Notes under the pieces: model-generated
Seen by the model: only the letters and a program-made list of their open reading frames with translations
The model's database searches: none
Told to the model about the DNA's origin: nothing
In this document: one piece after another, positions 44,901 through 52,950 of the stretch
Layout of the letters: every line of letters begins with the position of its first letter
How positions within the stretch are numbered: position 1 is the first letter of the stretch
Translations under genes and position numbers: made by a program
Assembly: GCF_001413925.1 (NCBI RefSeq)
Contig: NZ_LBMJ01000001.1
Location: 2,024,001 to 2,088,000 of the forward strand
Length of the DNA stretch: 64,000 nucleotides
Direction: 5' to 3'
Source of the DNA: Nonlabens sp. YIK11
GTDB taxonomy: Bacteria > Bacteroidota > Bacteroidia > Flavobacteriales > Flavobacteriaceae

Positions 44901-46151
44901 TTAGTTAGCGTTTTTGTAGATGTTCCCATCTTTCATTACGAATGTCACGTTTCTCATAACGCCGATGTTCTTTGAAGGATCACCATCTACGGCAATAAGA
45001 TCCGCCAGATATTTGGGTTGAATGTTACCCAATTGGTTCAAATGAAAGATGCTTGCATTTCCCGAGGTCGCCGTTTTTAACACTTCTAGCGGTTCCATCC
45101 CATAATCGACCATCAATTCCAATTCTCGATAGTTCTCACCGTGAGAATACACACCTACATCACCACCGAAGGCGATGGTCACGCCGCTTTTCAAAGCCAT
45201 CGCAAAAGACTTGCGTTTATTGACGATACGTTCAGGTTCTGGATCTACCTTTTTGTTCCAGCCAGAGTACTGTGATATGGCATCACCAGCCGCTAAGGTA
45301 GGACATAAAGCAACGTTGTTCTTTTTCATTAATTCATAAATCTCCATTGTGGCGTCATCACCGTGTTCAATGGTTTCCACTCCAGCGAGAATAGCCCTGC
45401 GCATTCCTTCAGGTGTGCTGGCGTGAGCAACCGCATACGTTCCTGCGCTTTTAGCAGTTTCTACCATTAATTTCATTTCTTCCATAGAAAATGTGGGTTG
45501 GGATGCCGCGCCGGCTTGCCATCTATAGTCGGCATAAATTTTTATGAAATCAGCACCATTGCCTATCTGGCGGCGTACGGTGGCGATCACATCGTTACCG
45601 CTTGCTTCTTCTGCGCCCAGCGGTACGGTAACACCGTCGTGAAAACCTTTGGGTCCATAGGCACCTGTTGCAACAATGGCCGGTCCAGCGACGAGCAGTC
45701 GTGGACCAGGAATGATTCCTTCTTCAATACTTTTCTTAATATAAACATCACTGTACCCAGCACCTTCTGAGCCTAGGTCTCTCATCGTAGTTACTCCAGC
45801 CATAAGCGATGCCTTTACATGATTTGTCGCTCTTATAGACCGCTCTACAGGCGATTCCTTGAGCACTTGATCGTTCCAAGAAGTCTCATTGTAGGGATGC
45901 AATAAAATATGGGAATGTCCTTCTATCAATCCAGGCATAAGGGTCATTCCAGGCAATTCTATCTCCTCGGTACCTACAGCTGCGTCTAGTCCTGATCTTG
46001 AACCCGCATACTCGATAACGTTCCCGTTTACCAACACTACCCAATTCTCATGCATAGACATTCCATCAAATACTCGTTCTGGTATCAATAAGGTTTGTGC
46101 CGTGGTGAATTGAATTATCAATAGGAACAGGAGTTGAAGCAAGTTTTTCAT
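44901..46151 (-). CDS. Exported amidohydrolase (imidazolonepropionase-like / Xaa-Pro dipeptidase group)
   Basis: 416 residues. Signal peptide MKNLLQLLFLLIIQFTTAQ. TIM-barrel metal ligands: HxH in LIEGHSHI, the bridging Lys candidate in DFIKIYADY, His in AVAHASTPEGMR, His in TIEHGDD and Asp in AFGGDVGVYSHGEN. The N- and C-terminal strands form the usual small beta-sandwich (VFDGMSMHENWVVLVNGNVIEYAG and DLIAVDGDPSKNI). It probably hydrolyses peptide or amide bonds in the periplasm; substrate unknown. Confidence 0.87.
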   Translation of the reverse strand: MKNLLQLLFLLIIQFTTAQTLLIPERVFDGMSMHENWVVLVNGNVIEYAGSRSGLDAAVGTEEIELPGMTLMPGLIEGHSHILLHPYNETSWNDQVLKESPVERSIRATNHVKASLMAGVTTMRDLGSEGAGYSDVYIKKSIEEGIIPGPRLLVAGPAIVATGAYGPKGFHDGVTVPLGAEEASGNDVIATVRRQIGNGADFIKIYADYRWQAGAASQPTFSMEEMKLMVETAKSAGTYAVAHASTPEGMRRAILAGVETIEHGDDATMEIYELMKKNNVALCPTLAAGDAISQYSGWNKKVDPEPERIVNKRKSFAMALKSGVTIAFGGDVGVYSHGENYRELELMVDYGMEPLEVLKTATSGNASIFHLNQLGNIQPKYLADLIAVDGDPSKNIGVMRNVTFVMKDGNIYKNAN

Positions 46152-46209
46152 AGACCTCTAAATTAGCGAAATGAAATGGTTTTCTGATTCGATTTAGGCC
46201 GTTGTTGAT

Positions 46210-46229
46210 TTCGCTTTCGCGAAAGCGAA
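46210..46229. repeat. Dispersed palindrome, perfect 20 bp
   Basis: Core at 46212-46227, between divergent genes. Confidence 0.97.
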
Positions 46230-46406
46230 CTTTTTCAAAAACACATCAATTTTCTAAAGTTTTGGATTACTTCTTTCATCTGCTTAAAACCATTACCGCT
46301 AAAGATCATCGGGTTTCGCGTTATTAATTAAACGAATGCAATATTCATTGTTTGAGATCCTTTTTGTTATAACATAAGTTTGGCAAGTGCTGGTTATGTC
46401 GAGTCG

Positions 46407-46428
46407 TACATTTGTATCGCGCACGATA
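46407..46428 (+). promoter_or_regulatory. Promoter and MarR/OhrR operator-like dyad
   Basis: TACATTTG (46407-46414) is an exact TAnnTTTG; a TTTG at 46379-46382 lies 24 bases upstream. The dyad TATCG-CGCA-CGATA (46415-46428) covers the expected transcription start, the position where an autoregulated MarR protein would block initiation. Confidence 0.6.
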
Positions 46429-46458
46429 TAAATTCTAAATGCGAGATTAATTCGACTT

Positions 46459-46941
46459 ATGATAGATCAAAAACCACATACCGATGCACTGAAACTGGGC
46501 AATCAAATGTGTTTTCCTATCTACTCGGTTTCCAGGTTGATTACCAAAGCTTACAAGCCCTATCTCGATAAAATGGGGTTGACTTATCCTCAATATCTGG
46601 TCATGTTGGTGCTTTGGGAGCAAGATCAAGTATCTGTAAATTATATATCAGAAAAGTTATTGCTCAATACCAACACTTTATCACCGCTGCTGCAACGTAT
46701 CGAAAATCAAGGATGGATCGATCGCAATCGCTGTAAGGATGATGAGCGCAGCGTGATCATTTGCTTATCAGAAAAAGGAAAGGAGCTTAAGGAAACTGCT
46801 GCTAGTATCCCTAATGAGATGCTGGAATTGCTCATGACAGAGAACGTCACATTACCTGAAATCAAACATTTGAAGAATATCCTGGACAACTGGATGGATG
46901 CGCTTACCTCTAAAGAAGAACATAATAATAGAAAACAATAA
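46459..46941 (+). CDS. MarR-family regulator, OhrR type
   Basis: 160 residues. The redox cysteine of OhrR-type proteins is conserved near the N-terminus (LGNQMCFPIYSVSR, Cys18). YKPYLDKMGLTYPQYLVMLVLWE and the winged HTH (VSVNYISEKLLLNTNTLSPLLQRIENQGWIDRNRCKDDERSVIICLSEKG) fit fully. OhrR represses peroxide or electrophile resistance genes until the cysteine is oxidised. The nitroreductase gene follows one base after the stop, so the regulated genes are likely the two downstream ones. Confidence 0.9.
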   Translation: MIDQKPHTDALKLGNQMCFPIYSVSRLITKAYKPYLDKMGLTYPQYLVMLVLWEQDQVSVNYISEKLLLNTNTLSPLLQRIENQGWIDRNRCKDDERSVIICLSEKGKELKETAASIPNEMLELLMTENVTLPEIKHLKNILDNWMDALTSKEEHNNRKQ

Positions 46942-46942
46942 A

Positions 46943-47575
46943 ATGAATTTAATAGAAAATTTGAAGTGGCGTTATGCCGCCAAAGCCATGAATGGCGAGA
47001 AAGTATCTCAAGATAAAATTGACCGTATACTGGAAGCAGTACGCTTAGCACCAACGTCTAGCGGATTGCAACCTTTTGAGGTGATGGTAATTACCAATCA
47101 AGAAATCAAGGAAAAGATCAAGCCTGTCGCGTGGAATCAATCTACCGTGACCGACTGTTCTCATCTATTGGTTTTTGCCGCTTGGGACACTTACACTAAA
47201 GAACGAATCAATCACATGTTTGATTTGACCAATGAGATACGCGGTTTCAAAAATGAAGGTTGGGAAAACTACCGTCAACAATTGTTGAACTCATATCCAC
47301 AAAAGGATGCTGAGGAGAATTTCAACCATGCAGCAAAACAAGCCTACATAGGTCTTGCACATGCTTTGATGGCAGCCGCAGAGGAGAAAGTGGATTCTGT
47401 ACCTATGGAAGGTTTTGATGCAGATGCAGTGGACAAGATCCTAGGTTTGAGAGAAAAAGGATTGCGCAGTGCGGTTCTGCTTCCCATAGGCTATCGAGAA
47501 GCTTCAGAGGACTGGTTGTCTGATCTGGTCAAGGTGAGAAAACCTATGGAAGAAATGGTTACCGTCATTGATTAA
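46943..47575 (+). CDS. NAD(P)H nitroreductase, NfsB-like
   Basis: 210 residues from the ATG at 46943; the longer frame from 46898 overlaps the regulator and lacks homology. FMN-binding motifs: KWRYAAKAMNGEKVS, VRLAPTSSGLQPFEVMVI, and near the end GLRSAVLLPIGYREASEDW. It reduces nitro compounds, quinones or related electrophiles. Second gene of an OhrR-nitroreductase-Hsp31-like group. Confidence 0.92.
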   Translation: MNLIENLKWRYAAKAMNGEKVSQDKIDRILEAVRLAPTSSGLQPFEVMVITNQEIKEKIKPVAWNQSTVTDCSHLLVFAAWDTYTKERINHMFDLTNEIRGFKNEGWENYRQQLLNSYPQKDAEENFNHAAKQAYIGLAHALMAAAEEKVDSVPMEGFDADAVDKILGLREKGLRSAVLLPIGYREASEDWLSDLVKVRKPMEEMVTVID

Positions 47576-47641
47576 ATGAATTGAATTAGAAAATACCGCT
47601 ATGATTTAAGCGGACTTAATTAGAAACTTAAAAACAACATT

Positions 47642-48319
47642 ATGAAAGTATTATTTGTATTGACATCACATGATAAATTAGGAGACACAGGCAAAAAGAC
47701 CGGTTTCTGGGTAGAAGAGTTTGCTGGACCGTATTACACATTAAAAGATAAGGGCGTTGAGATCACGCTTGCAACTCCTAAAGGAGGAAAAGCACCTATC
47801 GACCCTAGTAGTGATACTGAAGACGCTTCTACAGAATCTACCGAGCGTTTTCACAACGATAAGGAAGCACAGGAAAGAATCAACACCACTCACAAATTGA
47901 ACGATGTAAACGCCTCAGATTACGATGCGGTGTTCTATCCAGGTGGTCATGGACCATTATGGGATCTTGCTAACGATGCGACTTCTATCAAATTGATCGA
48001 GACCTTTAACGAGCAGGAAAAGCCGGTAGCCTTTGTTTGTCACGCACCGGCAGCCTTGAAAAATGTGAAGGGAACTGATGGCAAACCTTTAGTAAAAGGC
48101 AAAAAAGTCACTGGATTCACCAATTCTGAAGAGAAAGCGGTGGAATTGGTAGATGTAGTTCCTTTTCTGGTAGAGGATATGTTGAAAGAAAATGGCGGTA
48201 TCTATTCCAAAGGCGATGACTGGTCAGAATATGCATTGCAGGATGGTCATTTGATCACGGGTCAAAACCCAGCGTCCTCCAAGAAAGTGGCAGAGATGCT
48301 ATACGCTTCAGTGAAGTAA
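47642..48319 (+). CDS. DJ-1/Hsp31-like protein (glyoxalase III type)
   Basis: 225 residues. LFVLTSHDKLGDTGKKTGFWVEEFAGPYYTLKDKG with the acidic residue in the WVEE segment, YDAVFYPGGHGPLWDL and the nucleophile cysteine in AFVCHAPAAL are the Hsp31/class of D-lactate dehydratase. It detoxifies methylglyoxal or repairs glycated groups. The position 66 bases after the nitroreductase and the absence of a terminator between them suggest one electrophile-response unit. A strong terminator follows. Confidence 0.9.
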   Translation: MKVLFVLTSHDKLGDTGKKTGFWVEEFAGPYYTLKDKGVEITLATPKGGKAPIDPSSDTEDASTESTERFHNDKEAQERINTTHKLNDVNASDYDAVFYPGGHGPLWDLANDATSIKLIETFNEQEKPVAFVCHAPAALKNVKGTDGKPLVKGKKVTGFTNSEEKAVELVDVVPFLVEDMLKENGGIYSKGDDWSEYALQDGHLITGQNPASSKKVAEMLYASVK

Positions 48320-48337
48320 TTTTAAACCCATCTGAAC

Positions 48338-48367
48338 AAAGCCCATACGATAACGTATGGGCTTTTT
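48338..48367 (+). terminator. Intrinsic terminator
   Basis: AAAGCCCATACG (48338-48349), loop ATAA, CGTATGGGCTTT (48354-48365), then T run. Confidence 0.93.
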
Positions 48368-48407
48368 TATTGAAGTCAAGTTACAAAGTGAGATGTTGGA
48401 GATAATA

Positions 48408-48447
48408 TCGCTCTAGCGCCTGCCTGCCGAATAGGCAGGAAAGCGAT
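48408..48447. repeat. Hairpin repeat of the CCTGCCTGCC class
   Basis: Inner arms CCTGCCT / AGGCAGG around GCCGAAT-type loop, outer arms ATCGCT / AGCGAT. A compact REP-like hairpin distinct from the TTCGCTTTCG palindrome. It lies just downstream of the DUF6122 gene stop. Confidence 0.7.
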
Positions 48448-48461
48448 CTCATGTTCAAAAT

Positions 48462-48848
48462 TCAAATATGGAATAATTCGGCGATGCTTTCCAGCAAACC
48501 AATCGCTGGTGAAGTGGCGAGGCATTCCTTGCAGTCGGCATAGGTAAAAAGACAATCGATCGTATCTGTGAGCATGTGAAACAACAAACCGATGCCTATA
48601 ATGCGCAATGGGCCTTTAAAGAATAGTAGTACAACGTACAAGATCATGGCGTAGTAGGTATGTAGCAAGTGAAAATTAATGCTACATCGATCTGCCTGAA
48701 AAATGGGATCAGCCAGCAGGTGATCCAGATCTACCAGCATGGTAGCCAGTAGTATCAAAAAAGCTTTCTTCCATTGAGATCTAAAAAAGACAAAAGCGAT
48801 CACCAACGGCGCTCCAAAGTGCAAGAAGTAATGGACAAAGGTTTGCAT
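48462..48848 (-). CDS. DUF6122 family membrane protein
   Basis: 128 residues, four hydrophobic helices. HYFLHFGAPLVIAF, LVDLDHLLADPIF and NFHLLHTYYAMILY carry conserved His and Asp residues, as does GLLFHMLTDTIDCL, giving a putative intramembrane metal site. Function unknown. Confidence 0.82.
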   Translation of the reverse strand: MQTFVHYFLHFGAPLVIAFVFFRSQWKKAFLILLATMLVDLDHLLADPIFQADRCSINFHLLHTYYAMILYVVLLFFKGPLRIIGIGLLFHMLTDTIDCLFTYADCKECLATSPAIGLLESIAELFHI

Positions 48849-48930
48849 GAGTCGCTCGTCTTGAATCGGCTAATGTAGTACTTTGATTCCTTAGAAATAC
48901 ACCAAGTCACTGATGCAGTGTTTTGAAAAA

Positions 48931-49197
48931 CTAGTCCAGATCTTCAACCTCCAAAACCTCACCATACGTGGTTACCCAAATACCGTTATCAAATTCTATG
49001 ATGCCGTAATCGCTATGGTAAAAGGCTGTTCCCAACCATGTCGTTTTTTCAATCCCGACGACATAATCTGGTAGGCAAATAACATTACCATCTTGCTCGA
49101 CCTCTGTAAAACCATCATCACAAGGCGTGGAATCGCAGGACATGAATAAGGTTACGGAAATAAACAAAAGTGCTGTTTTGAAGTAGTTGTGTGACAT
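48931..49197 (-). CDS. Small lipoprotein, hypothetical
   Basis: 88 residues from the ATG at 49197. The signal FKTALLFISVTLFMSCDS gives a lipidation Cys at 20. The mature part has two more cysteines (PCDDGFTEV, VICLPDYV) that could form a disulfide. No family recognised. Confidence 0.65.
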   Translation of the reverse strand: MSHNYFKTALLFISVTLFMSCDSTPCDDGFTEVEQDGNVICLPDYVVGIEKTTWLGTAFYHSDYGIIEFDNGIWVTTYGEVLEVEDLD

Positions 49198-49286
49198 AAA
49201 ATGTAAAAAAGCAGCAAATCTAAGGCTCAAATGGGAAAATCAAAAATGTATCTGGATAAGTGCTGAATCCGCAGGTTGCTGGTAAA

Positions 49287-49685
49287 TCAGTCCTTTTTGA
49301 AGTGCGAGAGATACACATCTACCACGGGTTCTTCAATATTCTCATCATATTCATATTCCCAGTGGAATAGAACACTTTCGGCGTGATCTACGTCTGTGGT
49401 TGAGAAACATCGCTGACATTTTTGCGCGAGTTTAGGATCGCTCTTAAAGACAGACCCTATACGTAATCTAAACACATTGAGTGGAGTAGTGATGCCCAGT
49501 AGCACTCCTACAAGCGCGATGGTTTCGATTTCATTTGCAGGGCATTTTTCTAGAATATGGCGATCATTATCAGTAATCTCCATTTCATTTTCAAAATAAT
49601 GCTGAAGAATACGGCGTTTTTCATAGGTGACTATGGGATCGAGAAACAAGGCCTTATTATCTTCAATCGAAAGGGAAAAATCCAT
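49287..49685 (-). CDS. Hypothetical cytoplasmic protein
   Basis: 132 residues, acidic, no signal or membrane segment. A run of helices (IVTYEKRRILQHYFENEMEITDNDRHILEKC) precedes a CQRCF motif and an acidic C-terminus (HWEYEYDENIEEPVVDVYLSHF). Not recognised; probably a real gene because the frame is clean and codon use matches the neighbours. Confidence 0.55.
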   Translation of the reverse strand: MDFSLSIEDNKALFLDPIVTYEKRRILQHYFENEMEITDNDRHILEKCPANEIETIALVGVLLGITTPLNVFRLRIGSVFKSDPKLAQKCQRCFSTTDVDHAESVLFHWEYEYDENIEEPVVDVYLSHFKKD

Positions 49686-49749
49686 CGTACATTTTTAGCT
49701 TGATTTTTTCAAAAGTAACACTTCTTGCTACTCTAGTTTTGGCATAAAA

Positions 49750-49797
49750 AATCCACTCTTTGATGGCCACCAAGGTTAAGGTAACTACCAAAGAATG
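49750..49797 (-). terminator. Probable terminator of the aldehyde/alcohol dehydrogenase operon
   Basis: On the minus strand CCATTCTTTGGTAG pairs with CATCAAAGAGTGG (one mismatch region) and is followed by TTTTTT. Confidence 0.5.
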
Positions 49798-49834
49798 GGT
49801 GTACTGTAAAGCTGGAGGTTATTGCGTTTTCGCT

Positions 49835-51298
49835 TTAAGCGAAAGGTGCATAATCACGGCCTTCGTGCTGTATGGAAACCCATTGTAACCTGGTAAATTC
49901 TTCAAGGATGAACTCACCGTTGAAACGGCCTATACCAGAACCTTTCTCGCCACCAAAAGGCACATTGGGCTCATCATTAACGGTCTGATCATTGATGTGA
50001 ATCATACCTGTTTCTACCTTTCTGGCAAAGGCAACACCTTTTTCAATGTCTATAGTGTGCAGCGCTCCGCTCAATCCAAAGTCCTTGCTATTGGCTATCT
50101 TGAGTGCATCTTCTTCCTTCTTGAAGCGAATGATCGCCGCAACTGGACCAAAGATCTCGTTAGCAGCAATAGGCATATCGTCCGTCACGTGATCCAAAAT
50201 GGTGGGATGCATTAAAGTCCCTTCAACCTTGCCGTCCAGGACGAGTTTGGCGCCAGCGTCGATGCTCTTCTTTAAATCTTCCTGGATGCGCTCTACTTGA
50301 TCGGTATCGATAAGTGGACCTATGGTAACTTTTTCGTCAGATGGATCACCAGCTTTGAGCTTTTTGGCTTTTTTGACAAACAGATCCACAAACTCATCGG
50401 CAATATCTTCTTGCACGACTATACGGTTGATGGACATACATATCTGGCCTTGGTGCATGAATTTTCCAAAAAGTGCGGCATCGACGGCTTTTTCTACATC
50501 TGCATCCTTCATTACGATAAATACATTATTGCCGCCCAATTCCAATGCTACTTTTTTGAGCGCTTCACCAGCGATTTTCCCGATGTTTCGACCTACTGGT
50601 GTAGATCCCGTAAATGAAATCAATTGCGGCGTTTCATGAGCCACGAAGTAATCACCAATCTCGGAACCTTTACCAACAACCACGTTACAAACGCCTTTAG
50701 GCAATCCAGCTTCTTCAAAAAGCTTGGCGATTAATATGGCGCCAGTCACTGGAGTCTGTGATGCGGGTTTAAGTACTAGTGTATTTCCCAAGGCTATAGC
50801 TGTGACGACAGATCTTATGGAAAGATTCATAGGGAAATTCCATGGGCTTATGATTCCCATGACGCCTATGGGTCTGCGATATACACGGTTTTCCTTTCCT
50901 GGAATGGAAGAGTGCATGATAAAGCCATGCGATCGAGTAGGGAATGAGGCAGCTTCTTTGATGATGGCTTGGCAAATCTGTATTTCTACAGCTGCTTTTA
51001 CCGTGGTACTACCAGCTTCCTTGATCAACCATTCCATGATCTTTTCCTTATTCTTTTCCAGAACCTCGCTGAACTTCATCACGATTTTGGACCGTTCTTG
51101 TGGTAAGGCGTTGGCCCAAGAAGTGGACGCATCTTTTGCAGCTTTGTAGGCCTTATCTACATCACTTTTTGAAGCTGCTTTTATTTCTTGCAGTTTCTCT
51201 TGATTGTAGGGATTTTTATTGATGATCACGTCATCGTCGCTACCGTCGACCCATGATCCATTGATATATTGTTTATTTAAGTTTTTTGAGAAATCCAT
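49835..51298 (-). CDS. Aldehyde dehydrogenase, aromatic/vanillin type
   Basis: 487 residues. Motifs: SPWNFPMNLSIRSVVTALALGNTL-like segment, FTGSTPVGRNIGK, catalytic Glu in VALELGGNNVFIV, catalytic Cys in HQGQICMSINR, and NDQTVNDEPNVPFGGEKGSGIGR. It oxidises an aldehyde to the acid with NAD(P). It starts 9 bases after the alcohol dehydrogenase gene, so the pair probably converts an alcohol to the acid in two steps. A degenerate palindrome overlaps its 3' end (TTTTCGCTTTAAGCGAAA). Confidence 0.9.
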   Translation of the reverse strand: MDFSKNLNKQYINGSWVDGSDDDVIINKNPYNQEKLQEIKAASKSDVDKAYKAAKDASTSWANALPQERSKIVMKFSEVLEKNKEKIMEWLIKEAGSTTVKAAVEIQICQAIIKEAASFPTRSHGFIMHSSIPGKENRVYRRPIGVMGIISPWNFPMNLSIRSVVTAIALGNTLVLKPASQTPVTGAILIAKLFEEAGLPKGVCNVVVGKGSEIGDYFVAHETPQLISFTGSTPVGRNIGKIAGEALKKVALELGGNNVFIVMKDADVEKAVDAALFGKFMHQGQICMSINRIVVQEDIADEFVDLFVKKAKKLKAGDPSDEKVTIGPLIDTDQVERIQEDLKKSIDAGAKLVLDGKVEGTLMHPTILDHVTDDMPIAANEIFGPVAAIIRFKKEEDALKIANSKDFGLSGALHTIDIEKGVAFARKVETGMIHINDQTVNDEPNVPFGGEKGSGIGRFNGEFILEEFTRLQWVSIQHEGRDYAPFA

Positions 51299-51307
51299 AA
51301 GGAGTTT

Positions 51308-52414
51308 TTAAAAGGTTAGAATAGGTTTGATGGCTTTGCCGGCCTCCATTTGCTCGATAGCATCGTTGATGTCTTCAAAATCAAATTTGGTTACCAATTT
51401 GTCGATTGGGAACTGGCCATTCTGGTAATATTCTATCAAGCGAGGTATGAATACATCTGGAATACTGTCGCCTTCTACGACACCAATGATTTGTTTACCC
51501 CAAACCAAAACCTCATTCACATCAATAGGAGCAGTCTCGCCCATAGGTGGTGCGCCTACAACAGCTACTTTACCTTTCCAGCGCAGAGCGCTTACCGCTT
51601 GTGCAAGTACGGCAGGAATCCCGGAAGTCTCTGCGGCATAATCCACACCTTGAGCAGTAAGTTCCTTGATTTTTTCAACCACATTTTCTTCTTGGTCACT
51701 GTTGACCGTATGCGTCGCACCTAATTCCTTGGCAAGTTTCAAACGGTCTGCATTGATATCGACGGCGATGATGGTCTGGCAACCACAAATTTTTGCTGCC
51801 ATGATGGCTGATAAACCTACAGATCCAGCTCCAAAAACGGCAATGGTACTACCGGCAGTTGGCTTTAAAGAATTAATCACCGCACCTGATCCAGTTTGGA
51901 TTCCGCAACCAAGTGGCCCTAACATTTCGATAGGAGCATCTTTAGTTACTTTTACAACATTGCGTTCTGTGGCGATGGAAAATGTGGCAAAGGAAGATTG
52001 CTGGAAAAAGCGGCTATGCACTTCTTCTTTTGATTGATCGATGGCTTCTTCATCAGAATCCAATCGTTCACCGCCAAAATTAAGTCCGAAGAATTTCTCA
52101 CAGTATTGCGGAGTTCCTTCTAGACACGTACGACAAGTACCGCAGGAACCATAGGTGAGTACCACGTGATCTCCTTTTTGTACTTTTTTAACTTGGCTAC
52201 CTACTTCTTTGACCACACCAGAGCCTTCATGCCCTAAAATCATGGGTAATGGCACATCATAGGATTGGTCTCTGGCGGTTAAATCTGTATGACAAATCCC
52301 AGCGCCTTTAATCTCTACGAGCACTTCGTTAGGTTGTAAGTCCTTTAATTTAAGGGACTTCATATTGAATTTCCCTTCTTTCTGTTCGACGACAGCGGCT
52401 TTAATATCTTTCAT
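51308..52414 (-). CDS. Zinc-dependent alcohol dehydrogenase, aryl-alcohol type
   Basis: 368 residues. Catalytic zinc ligands: Cys and His in GAGICHTDL and GHEGSGVV, third Cys in GPLGCGIQTG. Structural zinc cysteines: GSCGTCRTCLEGTPQYC. Rossmann motif VFGAGSVGLSAIMAA with VDINADRL for NAD. The pattern fits benzyl/aryl-alcohol dehydrogenases. First gene of a two-gene operon with the aldehyde dehydrogenase. Confidence 0.9.
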   Translation of the reverse strand: MKDIKAAVVEQKEGKFNMKSLKLKDLQPNEVLVEIKGAGICHTDLTARDQSYDVPLPMILGHEGSGVVKEVGSQVKKVQKGDHVVLTYGSCGTCRTCLEGTPQYCEKFFGLNFGGERLDSDEEAIDQSKEEVHSRFFQQSSFATFSIATERNVVKVTKDAPIEMLGPLGCGIQTGSGAVINSLKPTAGSTIAVFGAGSVGLSAIMAAKICGCQTIIAVDINADRLKLAKELGATHTVNSDQEENVVEKIKELTAQGVDYAAETSGIPAVLAQAVSALRWKGKVAVVGAPPMGETAPIDVNEVLVWGKQIIGVVEGDSIPDVFIPRLIEYYQNGQFPIDKLVTKFDFEDINDAIEQMEAGKAIKPILTF

Positions 52415-52540
52415 GAGGCTTCTTTTTTCTTAAAGTTAGAAAAGGAAGCAGCGTAGGAGTCGTAAAGAAATCTTATAATTTTTTAGCTCTTGAAGGTATT
52501 TTTCAGACTTGGAGCAGCTAGCGAAGTGGACTATAAATTA

Positions 52541-52924
52541 CTACACATCATTATTCACTTCAATCCAATACCCATCAGGATCTTGAAAGTAGACTTGTTG
52601 AATGCCATCGTTGCGAACATAATCTTTATTGATCGATCCTGGCCAGTCTGAATAGTCAATTTTAAGAGTTTGAAGATGTTTTATAAATGAATGAACATCG
52701 TTTGTCGCTAATGCGAAATGAACTGCCTTTATCGTCTGGATCTGTGCTTCTGGTCGTGAGATCAAATGCAGTTGCTTTCCTTCGCCTAGAGAAAGCCATC
52801 TTGTGGTACAATGGGAAGCTGTATTTTCAATTTCTTCCAATTGAAATACATTTTGATAAAATGAGATGGATTTCTGGACATCTTTTACGGCTAGTGCCAT
52901 GTGGTTAAAGGAGAAATTGGGCAT
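52541..52924 (-). CDS. VOC family protein (glyoxalase-like)
   Basis: 127 residues, two beta-alpha-beta-beta-beta units. Ligand candidates: H8 (FNHMALAV), E or Q in QLHLIS, H in AVHFALA and E in GYWIEVNND near the end, FQDPDGYWIE being the family signature. Substrate unknown. Confidence 0.88.
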   Translation of the reverse strand: MPNFSFNHMALAVKDVQKSISFYQNVFQLEEIENTASHCTTRWLSLGEGKQLHLISRPEAQIQTIKAVHFALATNDVHSFIKHLQTLKIDYSDWPGSINKDYVRNDGIQQVYFQDPDGYWIEVNNDV

Positions 52925-52950
52925 TTGCGGTTAGCTATTTATTTATATTT

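Larger units (their letters stand above)
46152..46458. other. Divergent spacer with palindrome, promoter and operator
   Basis: Contains the dispersed palindrome (46210-46229), a -7 box and an operator-like dyad in front of the MarR gene. Confidence 0.6.

Noticed and set aside
3209..46229. The palindrome as a general transcription terminator
   Set aside because: Separate, normal terminators stand next to several copies (18872, 37593). Other copies are in divergent spacers or inside genes, and no T run follows.
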